64,000 nt of DNA. Source: a virus. The DNA lies in IMG/VR virus record IMGVR_UViG_3300037189_011323, positions 53,101-117,100 of that record, one strand, 5' to 3'. Within the stretch, counting starts at the first letter, position 1, and each line of letters starts with the position of its first letter. A model generated the notes under the pieces. It did no database searches, was not told the DNA's origin, and worked only from the letters and a program-made list of their open reading frames with translations. The translations under genes were made by a program, and so were the position numbers. Shown piece after piece: positions 43,801-50,699 of this stretch.

Positions 43801-46388
43801 GTTGCTTTTGCAAATCGCACATATCCAAGTTTAAATGCTGCTTCATATCCATCTATACCTTGGCTATGTAGATAACCTTCGTGATATTCTGGTGGAACAT
43901 AAACAACTTTACGATCAGGCAATATCCAACCATGTGTTTCATTTGGGTCAAGTGCTTCTTCAATGCTTTCAGCCTTTTGCATCCACTTACTTTTAATGTA
44001 TTCAATTACACCCATAGTATCTTTAATATTATTCTGCTGCATGAATCGCACAATCTTGCGACCATTTTCATAATCAGTATCACCAGGCTTTCGTGAATTG
44101 CTTAATTCTCTACGTAAACCAAAGTCATCACCATCAATATTATAATAACGCAAGTCAAACAATATCTTGCTTGCTTCTTTGCTTAATGTTGAACGATTCT
44201 GTCCAAATAACAATTCAACATAAGGAGCCAAATAACTTTTTCTGCTATATTGCTTACGTGATGGTTGTGGACCTTTAAGGATATTCTTTGCCGCACCAAT
44301 TGTAATACTCTTTGCAGTATTTTGTAATCTCCATGCTTCTTCATCGGCATAAAGATATGTTGGAATACCACGCTTTTTTGCAGCAAGTAATACACGGCGC
44401 ACCGCTGGACTTTGGAACTCATGTTGTTCTTTAATTAAAACATGAACACTCATTACTGGTGTAATTGCAATAGTGCCATCACGACTGAATACACGGTCTT
44501 CACTTTCACGATGACGTGTAGTGCTTTGGTCATTCCAATAATCAATTGGTTTTACTTTATAATTTTGGTTTAACCAACGACCATTCAATACAAACATTAC
44601 AGCACTATTACCAACATATTTGTGATAACCACCGCTACGACTGCGTGTAGTGCTTAAAAAGTATGGATAACCTTTTGGTTGTAGTTTATATTCCCAATCA
44701 CTGCCAACAGTGTTGCTCAACTTAAACTCACCACTTGTTAATATTTCAGCGGCAGCAGTTGTTCCTGTGTAATGGTATAGAACATCAGTTGCTAATTCTG
44801 TTAGTGGTTCAACGCCTTCATCAAGTTGTGATTGTATACTTTTAACAATTTGTGGTGATGCTTTTCCGCTTGTCCATTCAGTTTCAATACTGCCATCAGG
44901 ATTCATCCAGAATAATGCTGCTTCACCATTGTCAATAGCATCAAGATAACGATCAGCAACATAGAAATTATGATGGAAATCATTTTCTGCAGCTTTTTCA
45001 TATGTATAGGTTGCTAATACATGACCATCACGTGTATCAAATACACCAATGTAAAATGGTTTACCACGGAAACTACCAACATTCTTGTTGGTGCTTTCTT
45101 CTAAATCTTTACGATGACTACGCTTGTAGTATGAACACCAACCATTAGGCGCAATCTTGCCTTTTACCGCACTACAACCATGAGGAGGACGCCACATAGT
45201 GCAGTGGTCGCAACGTTGACCATTGCGAGGCATTGCCTGATACTTTGCTTCGGCTTTGGTTGATTTTTCTGCGGCTTCTTCAACTTTCTTTTGTGCAAGA
45301 TGCATTATATCTTTTTTAGGAACAACATAAACATCAATGGTTTTCTTGTTCTCTACATCAATCGCTTTTTTCATACGATTTAAACCATCAGCAACACTTA
45401 AATGACCATCATCATTTTGTATTACAAGTAGCGGATAACGTGTGTCAGCATTCTGCATACGCTCACGCTGTGCTGCATTATCTTGCCACCAACTTAAATC
45501 GTGTTTAATTTTATCTAATGGAAAATTCTTGTGCAAATATTGTGGTTTAGATTGTGCAAACTTTAATACCGCTTCTACACTAAACTGATTGCCAGCATCA
45601 TCGCCAAACTTACTACCGTGAAAGTAATCTTTTGCTTCATACTTTGGTAAACCGTATAAATCTAAATCAACACCGTGTGTAGAACCATAATAGGTATCAT
45701 CTACATTTGGTTTATATGGTTTACGACCAACCTTTACAAGTTTTGGTAAATCATCCCAATCACCACCAATGCCTGGTGCTTCTGTAATGTTTTCTTCAAC
45801 TGCTTCGCCTAATCCCAAACCAATACGCACTGCTTGCATAAGTGTTTTGCCATCTACCATGATGTTTTGTGGGACTTGTGTAGCACGTTCAAAAGCATCT
45901 GCATCACCACTCTTTGCTGCTTCACGTGCATTAGTAGCACTGGTTAGTCGTGGACTTTCAACAAATGTAAGTGGTTCAAATTTATAAAAACCGTGTGCAA
46001 CTTCTTTGCCATTATATTGTTCAAGCACTGGACGCATACTTGCCATATCATCTTCGCCAGCAACAAAGGTTGCACTACGGAAACCTTTTTCATAAAGATA
46101 AGCAGCGGCTTGTAGGAATGTTTTAATATTTGGATCTTCTACGATATGACCTTTGGTTTCTGGATATAATGTATAAAGCCAACGTAGTTTTAAATCATAT
46201 GGCAGTGGATTTTTTTTCTTGTCTTGTGACTTACTTAAAAATCCTGCCCATGCACCATTCTTTGCACTGGTAATTGTAGTTTGGATTAATCCCTGATGAC
46301 CAAAATGTGGTGGATTTAGTCTGCCAAAGAAGAAAGAGATATGTGGTCCGCTTGCTTCTTTTAATGTGCTGTTAATAATTGTCATCAT
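37851..46388 (-). CDS. Giant polyvalent-type protein with capsid-targeting-like start (2845 residues)
   Basis: One uninterrupted frame covers 8.5 kb. Domains in order, with rough residues: 1-12 targeting-like MTIINSTLKEASG; 15-165 nucleotidyltransferase (GRLNPPHFGH near 22-31, SPRLTSATNAR near 145-155); 215-375 ParB/Srx-like region with ADGLNR; 390-420 a four-cysteine module (CDHCTMW...CSAVKG...GWC) like phage HiPIP-type modules; 530-665 ADP-ribosyltransferase-like (LYHYTG, FLSTTRSRSG, RESEDRVFS); 985-1460 first amidoligase-like domain (WEFVSPPLT, NKTTGLHMNVSLP, NRIEIRSPGGN); 1480-1985 several beta-alpha repeats of 45-60 residues; 1997-2460 second amidoligase-like domain (VELVSPPML, NRTTGFHIGVSVP, NYIEFRSAGGN); 2464-2845 further repeats. 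Linkers carry (L/I)xE strings, such as LLNEVAMSP and FLAEVKMNP, resembling T4 prohead protease sites. This suggests a polyprotein packaged in the head and injected. Domain calls vary in certainty: nucleotidyltransferase and amidoligase are good, the others tentative. Confidence 0.85.
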   Translation of the reverse strand: MMTIINSTLKEASGPHISFFFGRLNPPHFGHQGLIQTTITSAKNGAWAGFLSKSQDKKKNPLPYDLKLRWLYTLYPETKGHIVEDPNIKTFLQAAAYLYEKGFRSATFVAGEDDMASMRPVLEQYNGKEVAHGFYKFEPLTFVESPRLTSATNAREAAKSGDADAFERATQVPQNIMVDGKTLMQAVRIGLGLGEAVEENITEAPGIGGDWDDLPKLVKVGRKPYKPNVDDTYYGSTHGVDLDLYGLPKYEAKDYFHGSKFGDDAGNQFSVEAVLKFAQSKPQYLHKNFPLDKIKHDLSWWQDNAAQRERMQNADTRYPLLVIQNDDGHLSVADGLNRMKKAIDVENKKTIDVYVVPKKDIMHLAQKKVEEAAEKSTKAEAKYQAMPRNGQRCDHCTMWRPPHGCSAVKGKIAPNGWCSYYKRSHRKDLEESTNKNVGSFRGKPFYIGVFDTRDGHVLATYTYEKAAENDFHHNFYVADRYLDAIDNGEAALFWMNPDGSIETEWTSGKASPQIVKSIQSQLDEGVEPLTELATDVLYHYTGTTAAAEILTSGEFKLSNTVGSDWEYKLQPKGYPYFLSTTRSRSGGYHKYVGNSAVMFVLNGRWLNQNYKVKPIDYWNDQSTTRHRESEDRVFSRDGTIAITPVMSVHVLIKEQHEFQSPAVRRVLLAAKKRGIPTYLYADEEAWRLQNTAKSITIGAAKNILKGPQPSRKQYSRKSYLAPYVELLFGQNRSTLSKEASKILFDLRYYNIDGDDFGLRRELSNSRKPGDTDYENGRKIVRFMQQNNIKDTMGVIEYIKSKWMQKAESIEEALDPNETHGWILPDRKVVYVPPEYHEGYLHSQGIDGYEAAFKLGYVRFAKATVTFFVQGTLPDLRKTYRVYAQTALGFKNIAVDIIIDGTIDNQLSYDYVMPRDKVKFMRLLGPQKQSEHAPSILGTVGGGPTLTDRAVAKFPWDEYPRGDQQSPKIPWLEDVVLGDSLITEELLNEVAMSPTALKKAVDALPLARAGLEFELIVTEFEDDDDYDPYEDFDSEPDYDQDGNIFADNLTDLQNSIMEFFRGDHNTRRDIQQVQESIAGEYETYAKIAFDNWANSQESGQTDTRYQVWLDKTYGRDYEKQGELFPEIPPIDAYMRFTRENYEKWYDKASEDGSLVEDFLDSVIGGDTYSDIHNYFSGTINWPHWTEPDYDNSRGRGDGPPARSFSQAVGYDIQVSGGYHTQRQKPNYFKVEPDSSLHASSGRGGEGWEFVSPPLTIPQMVDVIKKVAAWAKSGNAYTNKTTGLHMNVSLPGYSLQNLDYVKMALFLGDKYVLDTFGRLGNNYAVSALDKVATVIKRNPGKAEQAISMIRTNLNKTVSKMIHDTNTDKFTSINTKDNRIEIRSPGGNWLDMDLDKVINTLYRTVYALSIAIDPEAEKQEYAKKFYKLLATNAPKEDTDTIKYFSQYVSGTIPKTALLSHVRNEQRKRAISRDKKGSGVEEYEVRTKNGTVLKKFYGNDPYEVYDDARNWTSSDSGYYLQDVMLVRLKNATYVSGLMPALPPLAFVASDTGIGSGSNRYEIVYKDTELAVQIVRADNKYDASDLAFRWLRGRGVNYNNYELKHNYMGVNTYYNVFTANETRRSEPQQTQTPQDAQQNFMLFINGSRQVTMFGTLLDVMDRARGYGRRIARDGGYPDSVQLQAPSGEMIDVPQFMTRRETDAQTVGQTQTAATIPQMPYQTAGAVFQMRTSSGDRVIAQGTYTTTQEAIAAAREYANRNNIALDSYNLFRPNETQQASQSGQQFEILSQGGVVHRFTADSQAAAYQYARQWADDNRLINGRWEWRTVGGASAQPVQQQQSGGTYVVVNRSDGTELLATQARSFYQASQAAQSFAQQRGLSLANIAIRTPNNNNLWDAQGQLIPQPRPQPEQQRQYADWEIQRGYDIAGNTIPPLIIAQHRATPQGETTYNIVGSMGGVYHTFTAASETAARRYAQSWATEHNMGPGYTIVAVPERNESIEESLTESFLAEVKMNPKSLEAFAKSEFAQQMRVGFETEMYVPGLQGEEEDPEPDYDQDEDFPADETYKDRQRMIIDFFTEGDYGNSRRSVERALEAFYENFSDYVSDQYYEYENSDEWKQAIADEVGVDDYSEVTEEQKDEAESSVRENWENENDKENWQDFLRIHEIDTMQGFARYINRETNVDSLDWPYMTDGSSSGDVTYDDLVNSFENATGYSAVESSGYHGTSRGDYWIFEPDSSLDSPEDFEDGGVELVSPPMLLDDALEALNNVFTWAKRNRYYTNRTTGFHIGVSVPDQTMANINHLKLILLLGDKYVLDRFERLNSRWTKSMFDQAYKATETRDFRKSLPKILDDARAGLLDQTNREVNKIISGTKGDRYVSVNIKSNYIEFRSAGGNYFEKYDEIRNTMLRYVRAMAAAADPEDSKQEYHKKFYKLIVDSVKKDSSTVDIFAKYVTGDIDKEELVRQVQAVRKSREPVKPIGQGKITAKIETKLGDEVVEVHGEQLYEMIKLAYDWLNERNMDTQAYLLKFPYFNIYVTTIYMQGNGLKNREYSRLGLYPNQANTDEIEFEAVKNLIPNVSREDVKNYLNVIGYNYSDNNIASLYGEIIKIERNGLDGKPNAEQVYNTLAYRIEDYDDHIIARFDPAKYTQDQVAEIADYYANAFDNNMIVYRGNRRLHWGSRNARQAIGKQDINHIVVVGSGKIEFYVVSDTNNFVFVRVRGDSEESALANLNNGGYRNIANNISNGNGPYHLVTPTDYKTGVRKPKPQPKPQPQRSNVIVDRIGRANASKVFALYRDTSVDRFIEVGADTPTEAYEILVKHYKEAGGQALLDTFTREYETGRLSLREV

Positions 46389-46390
46389 AT

Positions 46391-46417
46391 AATCCAGATA
46401 AAATATTTATCTGGATT
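46391..46417 (-). promoter_or_regulatory. Perfect 12-base inverted repeat containing late promoter GATAAATA
   Basis: AATCCAGATAAA and TTTATCTGGATT flank a three-base loop. The minus strand reads GATAAATA at 46411-46404, 15 bases before the start of the giant gene. The hairpin begins at the stop codon of the upstream gene, so it could serve as transcript end and promoter together. Confidence 0.6.
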
Positions 46418-46818
46418 CATTTAGAACGATTTTTACTATAGTAGCCATTCTTAATTGCTCTTATTGTTTTAAGAGCATGGTATCTTTGTTTTAAATCACC
46501 CTTTTTCTTATATTCTGCGCTTTTAAAGTGTGGATTAGCGTCAAGTTCTTTGTGTTGTCTTAATAAATCTTCTTCTGTATCGTTATCATATTCATGTGGT
46601 CTGTATGTTACAACTTGATATGGGAAATGTATTCCCTTGTTCATTGTTGCAAGATTTTGTTCTACCCAATCTGCACCAATACGATCAGCTTCATCTTGAG
46701 AATCTGCACTAAAAGTATCAACTGTTCTGTATGAACGTTGATTGTATGCATTTGGAAATAATAATTGTACGGCATATGTTTGTTGGGTATCTTCGCCAAT
46801 TATTTCACTATAACGCAT
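46417..46818 (-). CDS. Small protein with capsid-targeting-like start and one giant-protein-type repeat
   Basis: A 133-residue protein from the ATG at 46818 (MRYSEIIGEDTQQTYAV), preceded by AAGGATTATAAG. The start resembles T4 internal-protein targeting peptides, with IGE before Asp. The segment TVDTFSADSQDEADRIGADW then VEQNL matches the repeats of the giant protein downstream (for example HRFTADSQAAAYQYARQWAD). It may be a single-module relative of that protein. Function unknown. Confidence 0.72.
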   Translation of the reverse strand: MRYSEIIGEDTQQTYAVQLLFPNAYNQRSYRTVDTFSADSQDEADRIGADWVEQNLATMNKGIHFPYQVVTYRPHEYDNDTEEDLLRQHKELDANPHFKSAEYKKKGDLKQRYHALKTIRAIKNGYYSKNRSK

Positions 46819-46837
46819 CTTATAATCCTTCAAGTAT

Positions 46838-46845
46838 TATTTATT
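46838..46845 (-). promoter_or_regulatory. Late promoter AATAAATA
   Basis: AATAAATA on the minus strand, 19 bases before the start codon at 46818, overlapping the stop codon of the preceding gene. Confidence 0.58.
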
Positions 46846-47983
46846 AGGTTGGTGTCCAACGATGTCTTGGAACCAATTTAACATTAGGTTCACCAGCTTT
46901 ACCATAAGCAACATAGCCCTCACCACCAGGCTCACCTTTTGTAGTTTGTGTAATGTCACTTAGTTCACTGTCAATTTGTTCAATAATATTATTCTTGATA
47001 GCACGTAGATTTTCTAATACATTAAATGTAGCAAGGAATCCACGACTATTCTTGTTTACCCATTCAGTAATCTTATTCTGCATAGGAACACTTTGGCGAC
47101 TGCTTGGTAACCATTCTAAAAACTTGTTAGCAAGTCCAGTTGTAATACCACTACGTGCCATTTGGTTGTTAAAATTATATAATACTTGCTTAAATCCAGA
47201 CATCTTCATAGCTGCAAGATTCTGGTCATTTAAGAAATTATCAATAGCAATCTTATTTGTGGCAACATACTTCTGTAAATTAGCAAGTGCAGTTGTATCT
47301 ATTTTTGGTTGTGATTGGGCATAACGTGGACCTAATACAATCAAGCCAGCAGTTTTATTAAATGCTGTAAAATCATTTATAGGTTGTTGCTCATCATCAC
47401 TTAAACCAAACTCTGGGAAGTAAGCATGACCAACAGCTGCTGCTGTGCTTTTTGCAATACGTTGTCCAAGTTCACTATTTGCCTTAACACTGTATGTTAC
47501 ATTGTTTGGTGTAAATGTGTAAGCACCGTCTTTAAGTGGTGGACGATTCATATAAAGTAAATCAGCATATACATAACCACGAAATTCTTTCGGTGTAGCT
47601 GCTTCAAATAGCGGCCAAAGGCTTGCAAATTGTGTAGCAAATGCTTGTCTTTGCTTGATTTCTTCTGGTGTTTCTGCTTTACCAGTTTGCATAATAAAAC
47701 GTGCAAGGTCACCTGCACTTTGTGATTTACCATCTATGGTTCGTTTTAACCAACCGTTGTGACCAACCATGATGAATTTACCATCAGGTTCACGTCCCCA
47801 ATATACTTGTGGTTTGCCATCCCATTTCCAACGAATATTTTGCTGTGGATTTTTGGCAATTTCTGCAAGTTTGTTTATTGCAGTAGTTGCACCCAAACTA
47901 CCACTTATAAGAACCAAGTCTTCAATATGTTGGAAAGCACGACCAACTTTTGGTGCTTCGGTAAGGATTTGGTTTATAAACAT
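46844..47983 (-). CDS. Nucleic-acid ligase-like protein with capsid-targeting-like start
   Basis: The protein has 379 residues. The start [16 protein letters not shown] gives LTE before Ala as a possible prohead protease site. NIRWKWDGKPQVYWGR resembles motif I (KxDG) of covalent nucleotidyltransferases such as ATP-dependent DNA/RNA ligases. EFRGYVYADLLYMN, VTYSVKANSELG and TAGLIVLGP fit later core strands. The closest relatives I recall are uncharacterised phage proteins (DUF6267-type), so ligase activity is inferred from the motif. It is preceded by an inserted GIY-YIG gene. Confidence 0.7.
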   Translation of the reverse strand: MFINQILTEAPKVGRAFQHIEDLVLISGSLGATTAINKLAEIAKNPQQNIRWKWDGKPQVYWGREPDGKFIMVGHNGWLKRTIDGKSQSAGDLARFIMQTGKAETPEEIKQRQAFATQFASLWPLFEAATPKEFRGYVYADLLYMNRPPLKDGAYTFTPNNVTYSVKANSELGQRIAKSTAAAVGHAYFPEFGLSDDEQQPINDFTAFNKTAGLIVLGPRYAQSQPKIDTTALANLQKYVATNKIAIDNFLNDQNLAAMKMSGFKQVLYNFNNQMARSGITTGLANKFLEWLPSSRQSVPMQNKITEWVNKNSRGFLATFNVLENLRAIKNNIIEQIDSELSDITQTTKGEPGGEGYVAYGKAGEPNVKLVPRHRWTPT

Positions 47984-48645
47984 TATAAAATATTTAGTTT
48001 GTTTTTTCTATATGGGCCACGAGATTTTCCTTTTCTTGCATTCCCCATTTTAATACGTGTTTCACTTGATAAAGTTCTTCCTTTAAGAGATGAACTTATT
48101 TTTTGTTTTGTTTCTTCCGAACGTTTTTTTCCTTTATTTGCATTACCTATTTTTTCACAAATTTCTTTATTGTTTGGGTTATTTTTCTTTACTTTGCTTA
48201 ATTTGGCACGATGCTCTGGTGATTTTATTTTTCCTTTTGTTGCAATACTTAAATTATCGCAATGTTTTTTGGAAAATATTCTGCCTTTTTGTACAATACT
48301 CATTTTAATTCGTGTTTCTTTGGATGGTGATAATCCACTTATTCCATCGCCGCCATCTGTTTTATTATGTAATATACCAGTGCCAATATCTTTGCGACCA
48401 TACCACGCAATCATACGCCGTTCTATTGCTAATGCACCTATTTCGGTTAAATTATGTTCTAAAATAATAATATTATTTTTGTTTTTTGGTGTAGACGTAT
48501 TATAATGCTTTTCATATGCACGTCTATCTTTGCCTTTACCAATATAATATGGAGTTAAATCATCTGCTCTTATATAAGCATATACGTAATATCCGCTTGG
48601 CGGATTAGTGCTGGTAAATACCATTGCTGTGTTCCCTATAAACAT
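47983..48645 (-). CDS. GIY-YIG homing endonuclease with NUMOD3 repeats
   Basis: The protein has 220 residues. The nuclease core is [20 protein letters not shown] (GIY-YIG-like) with [10 protein letters not shown] and [14 protein letters not shown]. The C-terminal half has repeated NUMOD3 helices: [44 protein letters not shown] and [15 protein letters not shown]. These bind DNA along the minor groove. It sits between a late promoter at 48682-48689 and the ligase-like gene, and looks like a separate insertion from the other GIY-YIG gene. Confidence 0.93.
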   Translation of the reverse strand: MFIGNTAMVFTSTNPPSGYYVYAYIRADDLTPYYIGKGKDRRAYEKHYNTSTPKNKNNIIILEHNLTEIGALAIERRMIAWYGRKDIGTGILHNKTDGGDGISGLSPSKETRIKMSIVQKGRIFSKKHCDNLSIATKGKIKSPEHRAKLSKVKKNNPNNKEICEKIGNANKGKKRSEETKQKISSSLKGRTLSSETRIKMGNARKGKSRGPYRKNKLNIL

Positions 48646-48681
48646 AGAGTAGGTAGGGCTGCAACCCGTGACCTACACTAT

Positions 48682-48689
48682 TATTTATA
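48682..48689 (-). promoter_or_regulatory. Late promoter TATAAATA
   Basis: Exact match to the T4 late consensus TATAAATA on the minus strand. The first downstream gene is the GIY-YIG gene, 36 bases away; it probably once served the ligase-like gene directly. Confidence 0.68.
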
Positions 48690-48700
48690 ATTTAATTATA

Positions 48701-49177
48701 TTACAAATTTTCTAAAAACCACATATAGGTTGGAACAGAGAACTTTAATCGCCATTCACCATTCCATCCTAAATTTTTATAACTGTCTGGAAGTGGTTCT
48801 GCTTCATACTCTGCTGAACCATTGATTTGTTTATGATATTTTCCAAGACTGTAAAACAAATAGTCTAATTCAATTTCATCAATTTCTATTTGTTTAATGT
48901 TTAACAATTGGTCTGCAAGTATATTACCATTTTCATCAACGGGTGTGTGACGATTCTGTTTATCAACAAGTCTTATCTGTAAAACATGATCGCCTTCAAT
49001 TAAATCTTTGCTAAAAGTGATGACTTTTTCATCACCACTTTCTGCTTTTTCTACAACTTCACCAGATTCAATAAGTTCACCATCAAGTAGCACTTGGTAT
49101 TTTGGCGGTTCATTATGCCAAATACTATCTAAAATAACTTTAAATTCTACAAGTTCACTATCAAGTTCTTCACTCAT
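48701..49177 (-). CDS. Hypothetical beta-rich virion-like protein
   Basis: A 158-residue acidic protein. The first 80 residues resemble an Ig-like domain (EFKVILDSIWHNEPPKYQVL, then GDHVLQIRLVDKQN). The C-terminus ends in aromatic residues (WNGEWRLKFSVPTYMWFLEN). Relationship to the 117-residue protein at 36639 is possible. Function unknown. Confidence 0.65.
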   Translation of the reverse strand: MSEELDSELVEFKVILDSIWHNEPPKYQVLLDGELIESGEVVEKAESGDEKVITFSKDLIEGDHVLQIRLVDKQNRHTPVDENGNILADQLLNIKQIEIDEIELDYLFYSLGKYHKQINGSAEYEAEPLPDSYKNLGWNGEWRLKFSVPTYMWFLENL

Positions 49178-49180
49178 TGT

Positions 49181-50092
49181 TTAGCCTTTCTTAATGGCAT
49201 CCTTGTTAATGTTTTTATTTAATTTTAATTTAATTGGTTGTGGTGCTGCACCTGGTGGTTGTGGAGCCTGACCGCCCTGTGGTTGTTCAAGTGGATATTT
49301 TGCATCTGGATTAAGATGATGTGCACCACCATTGCTAATTTGGTTAGTAAGAACCTTCTTAAGTTCTTCTACGTTACCTTCATACTTGTGATAACCAGTG
49401 TGGTCAAGTTTAATACCTGTATCAGCAAAAATCTTACCACCAGCCATACGCCATAGGTAACAGAATGTCCAATCTTCGGAAAGATAATTGTCATCCTTGT
49501 CAATCATGGTATCAAACAAACCATACATAAGTGGTTCATATTGCGGACCAATACCGATATTATCACGATATTTTAATTCTGGATGTAGGTTGATAAGTTG
49601 TTCAATCACCTGACGCTTTACCATCATGAAACCAGTTCCCAATGTAGAAACTTCAACGAGGTCACCCATAGTAACTGGATTTGGAACAGTGTTAATAACA
49701 TAACGAATTGGAATACGCTTCATTGGATAAACACCACCAACAACATCTTGGTTGGCAAGTAATAGACGAATGATTGCTTCTGGATCAAAACCAAGGTCAA
49801 CGTCAATAAACATCAAATGTGTAGCAGCTTGGTTAAACAAGAACTTTGCAACAAGGTTATTACGACCACGAGTAATAAGTGATTCGTTAACCATTGTATC
49901 AATGCTATAGTTAAGTCCCATCTTACCAGCAATGATACCAAACTTAATCATTGCGATAAAGGTTGCTTCATTACAAAGTCCACCATACATTGGCAAACAG
50001 AAATGAATATGTTGTTTTCTTAAAAAATCCAATGCCTCTTGTGGCAAACCAAAGGTATTATCTTGTTGTGGTTGATTTAATTGTTCTGTCAT
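49181..50092 (-). CDS. Phage glycosyltransferase (GT-A-like)
   Basis: I place the start at the ATG at 50092 (MTEQLNQPQQ), with AAAGATCA before it; four extra codons are possible. The protein has 303 residues. FCLPMYGGLCNEATFIAMIK is the nucleotide-sugar-binding start, and LMFIDVDLGFDPEAI holds the DxD motif (D97, D99) for metal and sugar nucleotide. GGVYPMKRIP and SEDWTFCYLWRMAGGKIFAD fit acceptor and catalytic regions. It is a different subtype from the proteins at 1-573 and 8124-9659. The acceptor is unknown. Confidence 0.82.
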   Translation of the reverse strand: MTEQLNQPQQDNTFGLPQEALDFLRKQHIHFCLPMYGGLCNEATFIAMIKFGIIAGKMGLNYSIDTMVNESLITRGRNNLVAKFLFNQAATHLMFIDVDLGFDPEAIIRLLLANQDVVGGVYPMKRIPIRYVINTVPNPVTMGDLVEVSTLGTGFMMVKRQVIEQLINLHPELKYRDNIGIGPQYEPLMYGLFDTMIDKDDNYLSEDWTFCYLWRMAGGKIFADTGIKLDHTGYHKYEGNVEELKKVLTNQISNGGAHHLNPDAKYPLEQPQGGQAPQPPGAAPQPIKLKLNKNINKDAIKKG

Positions 50093-50153
50093 TGATCTTT
50101 CCATAAAGTGTAGATATAATTAGTTATCTACTACAAGCAGTATGACAGAATTT

Positions 50154-50525
50154 TTATGTATTGTAAAGAACTTGATTAATATTACCAGAAGTAAAGTTAG
50201 TAATATGTGCACGGCACCATACAAAATTACCAGTAAAATTAAAGAAATAACTACCAGTGATTGGTGTAGTTCCATCACCAATTATAGTTGATGTAATATC
50301 AAACCAATCACTGTCGGTTGGGTTTTGTAGTAATGATGCTTGGAAATCAATAATCCCAACAAAGTTAGATAAGTTGTAACTTACTGTATGCAAACCATCT
50401 GTGTAACCATAGTATCCATTACCTTTAACTTTGTCACTGCTCCAAGTTGTGCTACTGCCATTATATGGTCCATTTGCTTGACCATATGCAATAGAATTTA
50501 ACACTACTTGTGGGATACTACTCAT
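50154..50525 (-). CDS. Virion-like beta-rich protein
   Basis: A 123-residue protein rich in Ser, Thr, Gly, Asn and aromatic residues (YGQANGPYNGSSTTWSSDKV), typical of tail or head decoration proteins. No family named. A short RBS-containing gap separates it from the 56-codon gene upstream. Confidence 0.65.
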   Translation of the reverse strand: MSSIPQVVLNSIAYGQANGPYNGSSTTWSSDKVKGNGYYGYTDGLHTVSYNLSNFVGIIDFQASLLQNPTDSDWFDITSTIIGDGTTPITGSYFFNFTGNFVWCRAHITNFTSGNINQVLYNT

Positions 50526-50527
50526 TA

Positions 50528-50698
50528 TTATTCCGCTTTTTCAATTTCAACGATTACTTTTTCACCAACAAGTTCCTGAACAACTGCTTCAATGTTTTCA
50601 ACAACATCACTACTGATGATTGTTTTTGAACTTGATTCTTTGTCAGCAACAAGTTTGCTTACTTTGATAACCAATACTTCTTCGTAGATTTTTGCCAT
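50528..50698 (-). CDS. Small hypothetical protein (56 residues)
   Basis: A short frame from ATG at 50698 to TAA at 50528 that fills the gap between two genes exactly. It starts MAKIYEEVLVIKVSKLV and is acidic with alternating strand and helix (VVENIEAVVQELVGEKVIVE). GGAGTCATAAG before the start is a reasonable ribosome-binding site. Its composition and fit in the operon support coding. Function unknown. Confidence 0.7.
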   Translation of the reverse strand: MAKIYEEVLVIKVSKLVADKESSSKTIISSDVVENIEAVVQELVGEKVIVEIEKAE

Positions 50699-50699
50699 C

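Noticed and set aside
37776-45987. Many plus-strand frames of 60-93 codons opposite the giant gene
   Set aside because: Their translations are His/Leu/Ile/Cys-rich antisense products, no ribosome-binding sites stand out, and the minus-strand frame has recognisable domains throughout.
47991-47998. ACTAAATA just upstream of the ligase-like gene as a late promoter
   Set aside because: It is only seven bases from the start codon, outside the 15-23 base spacing of the other elements.
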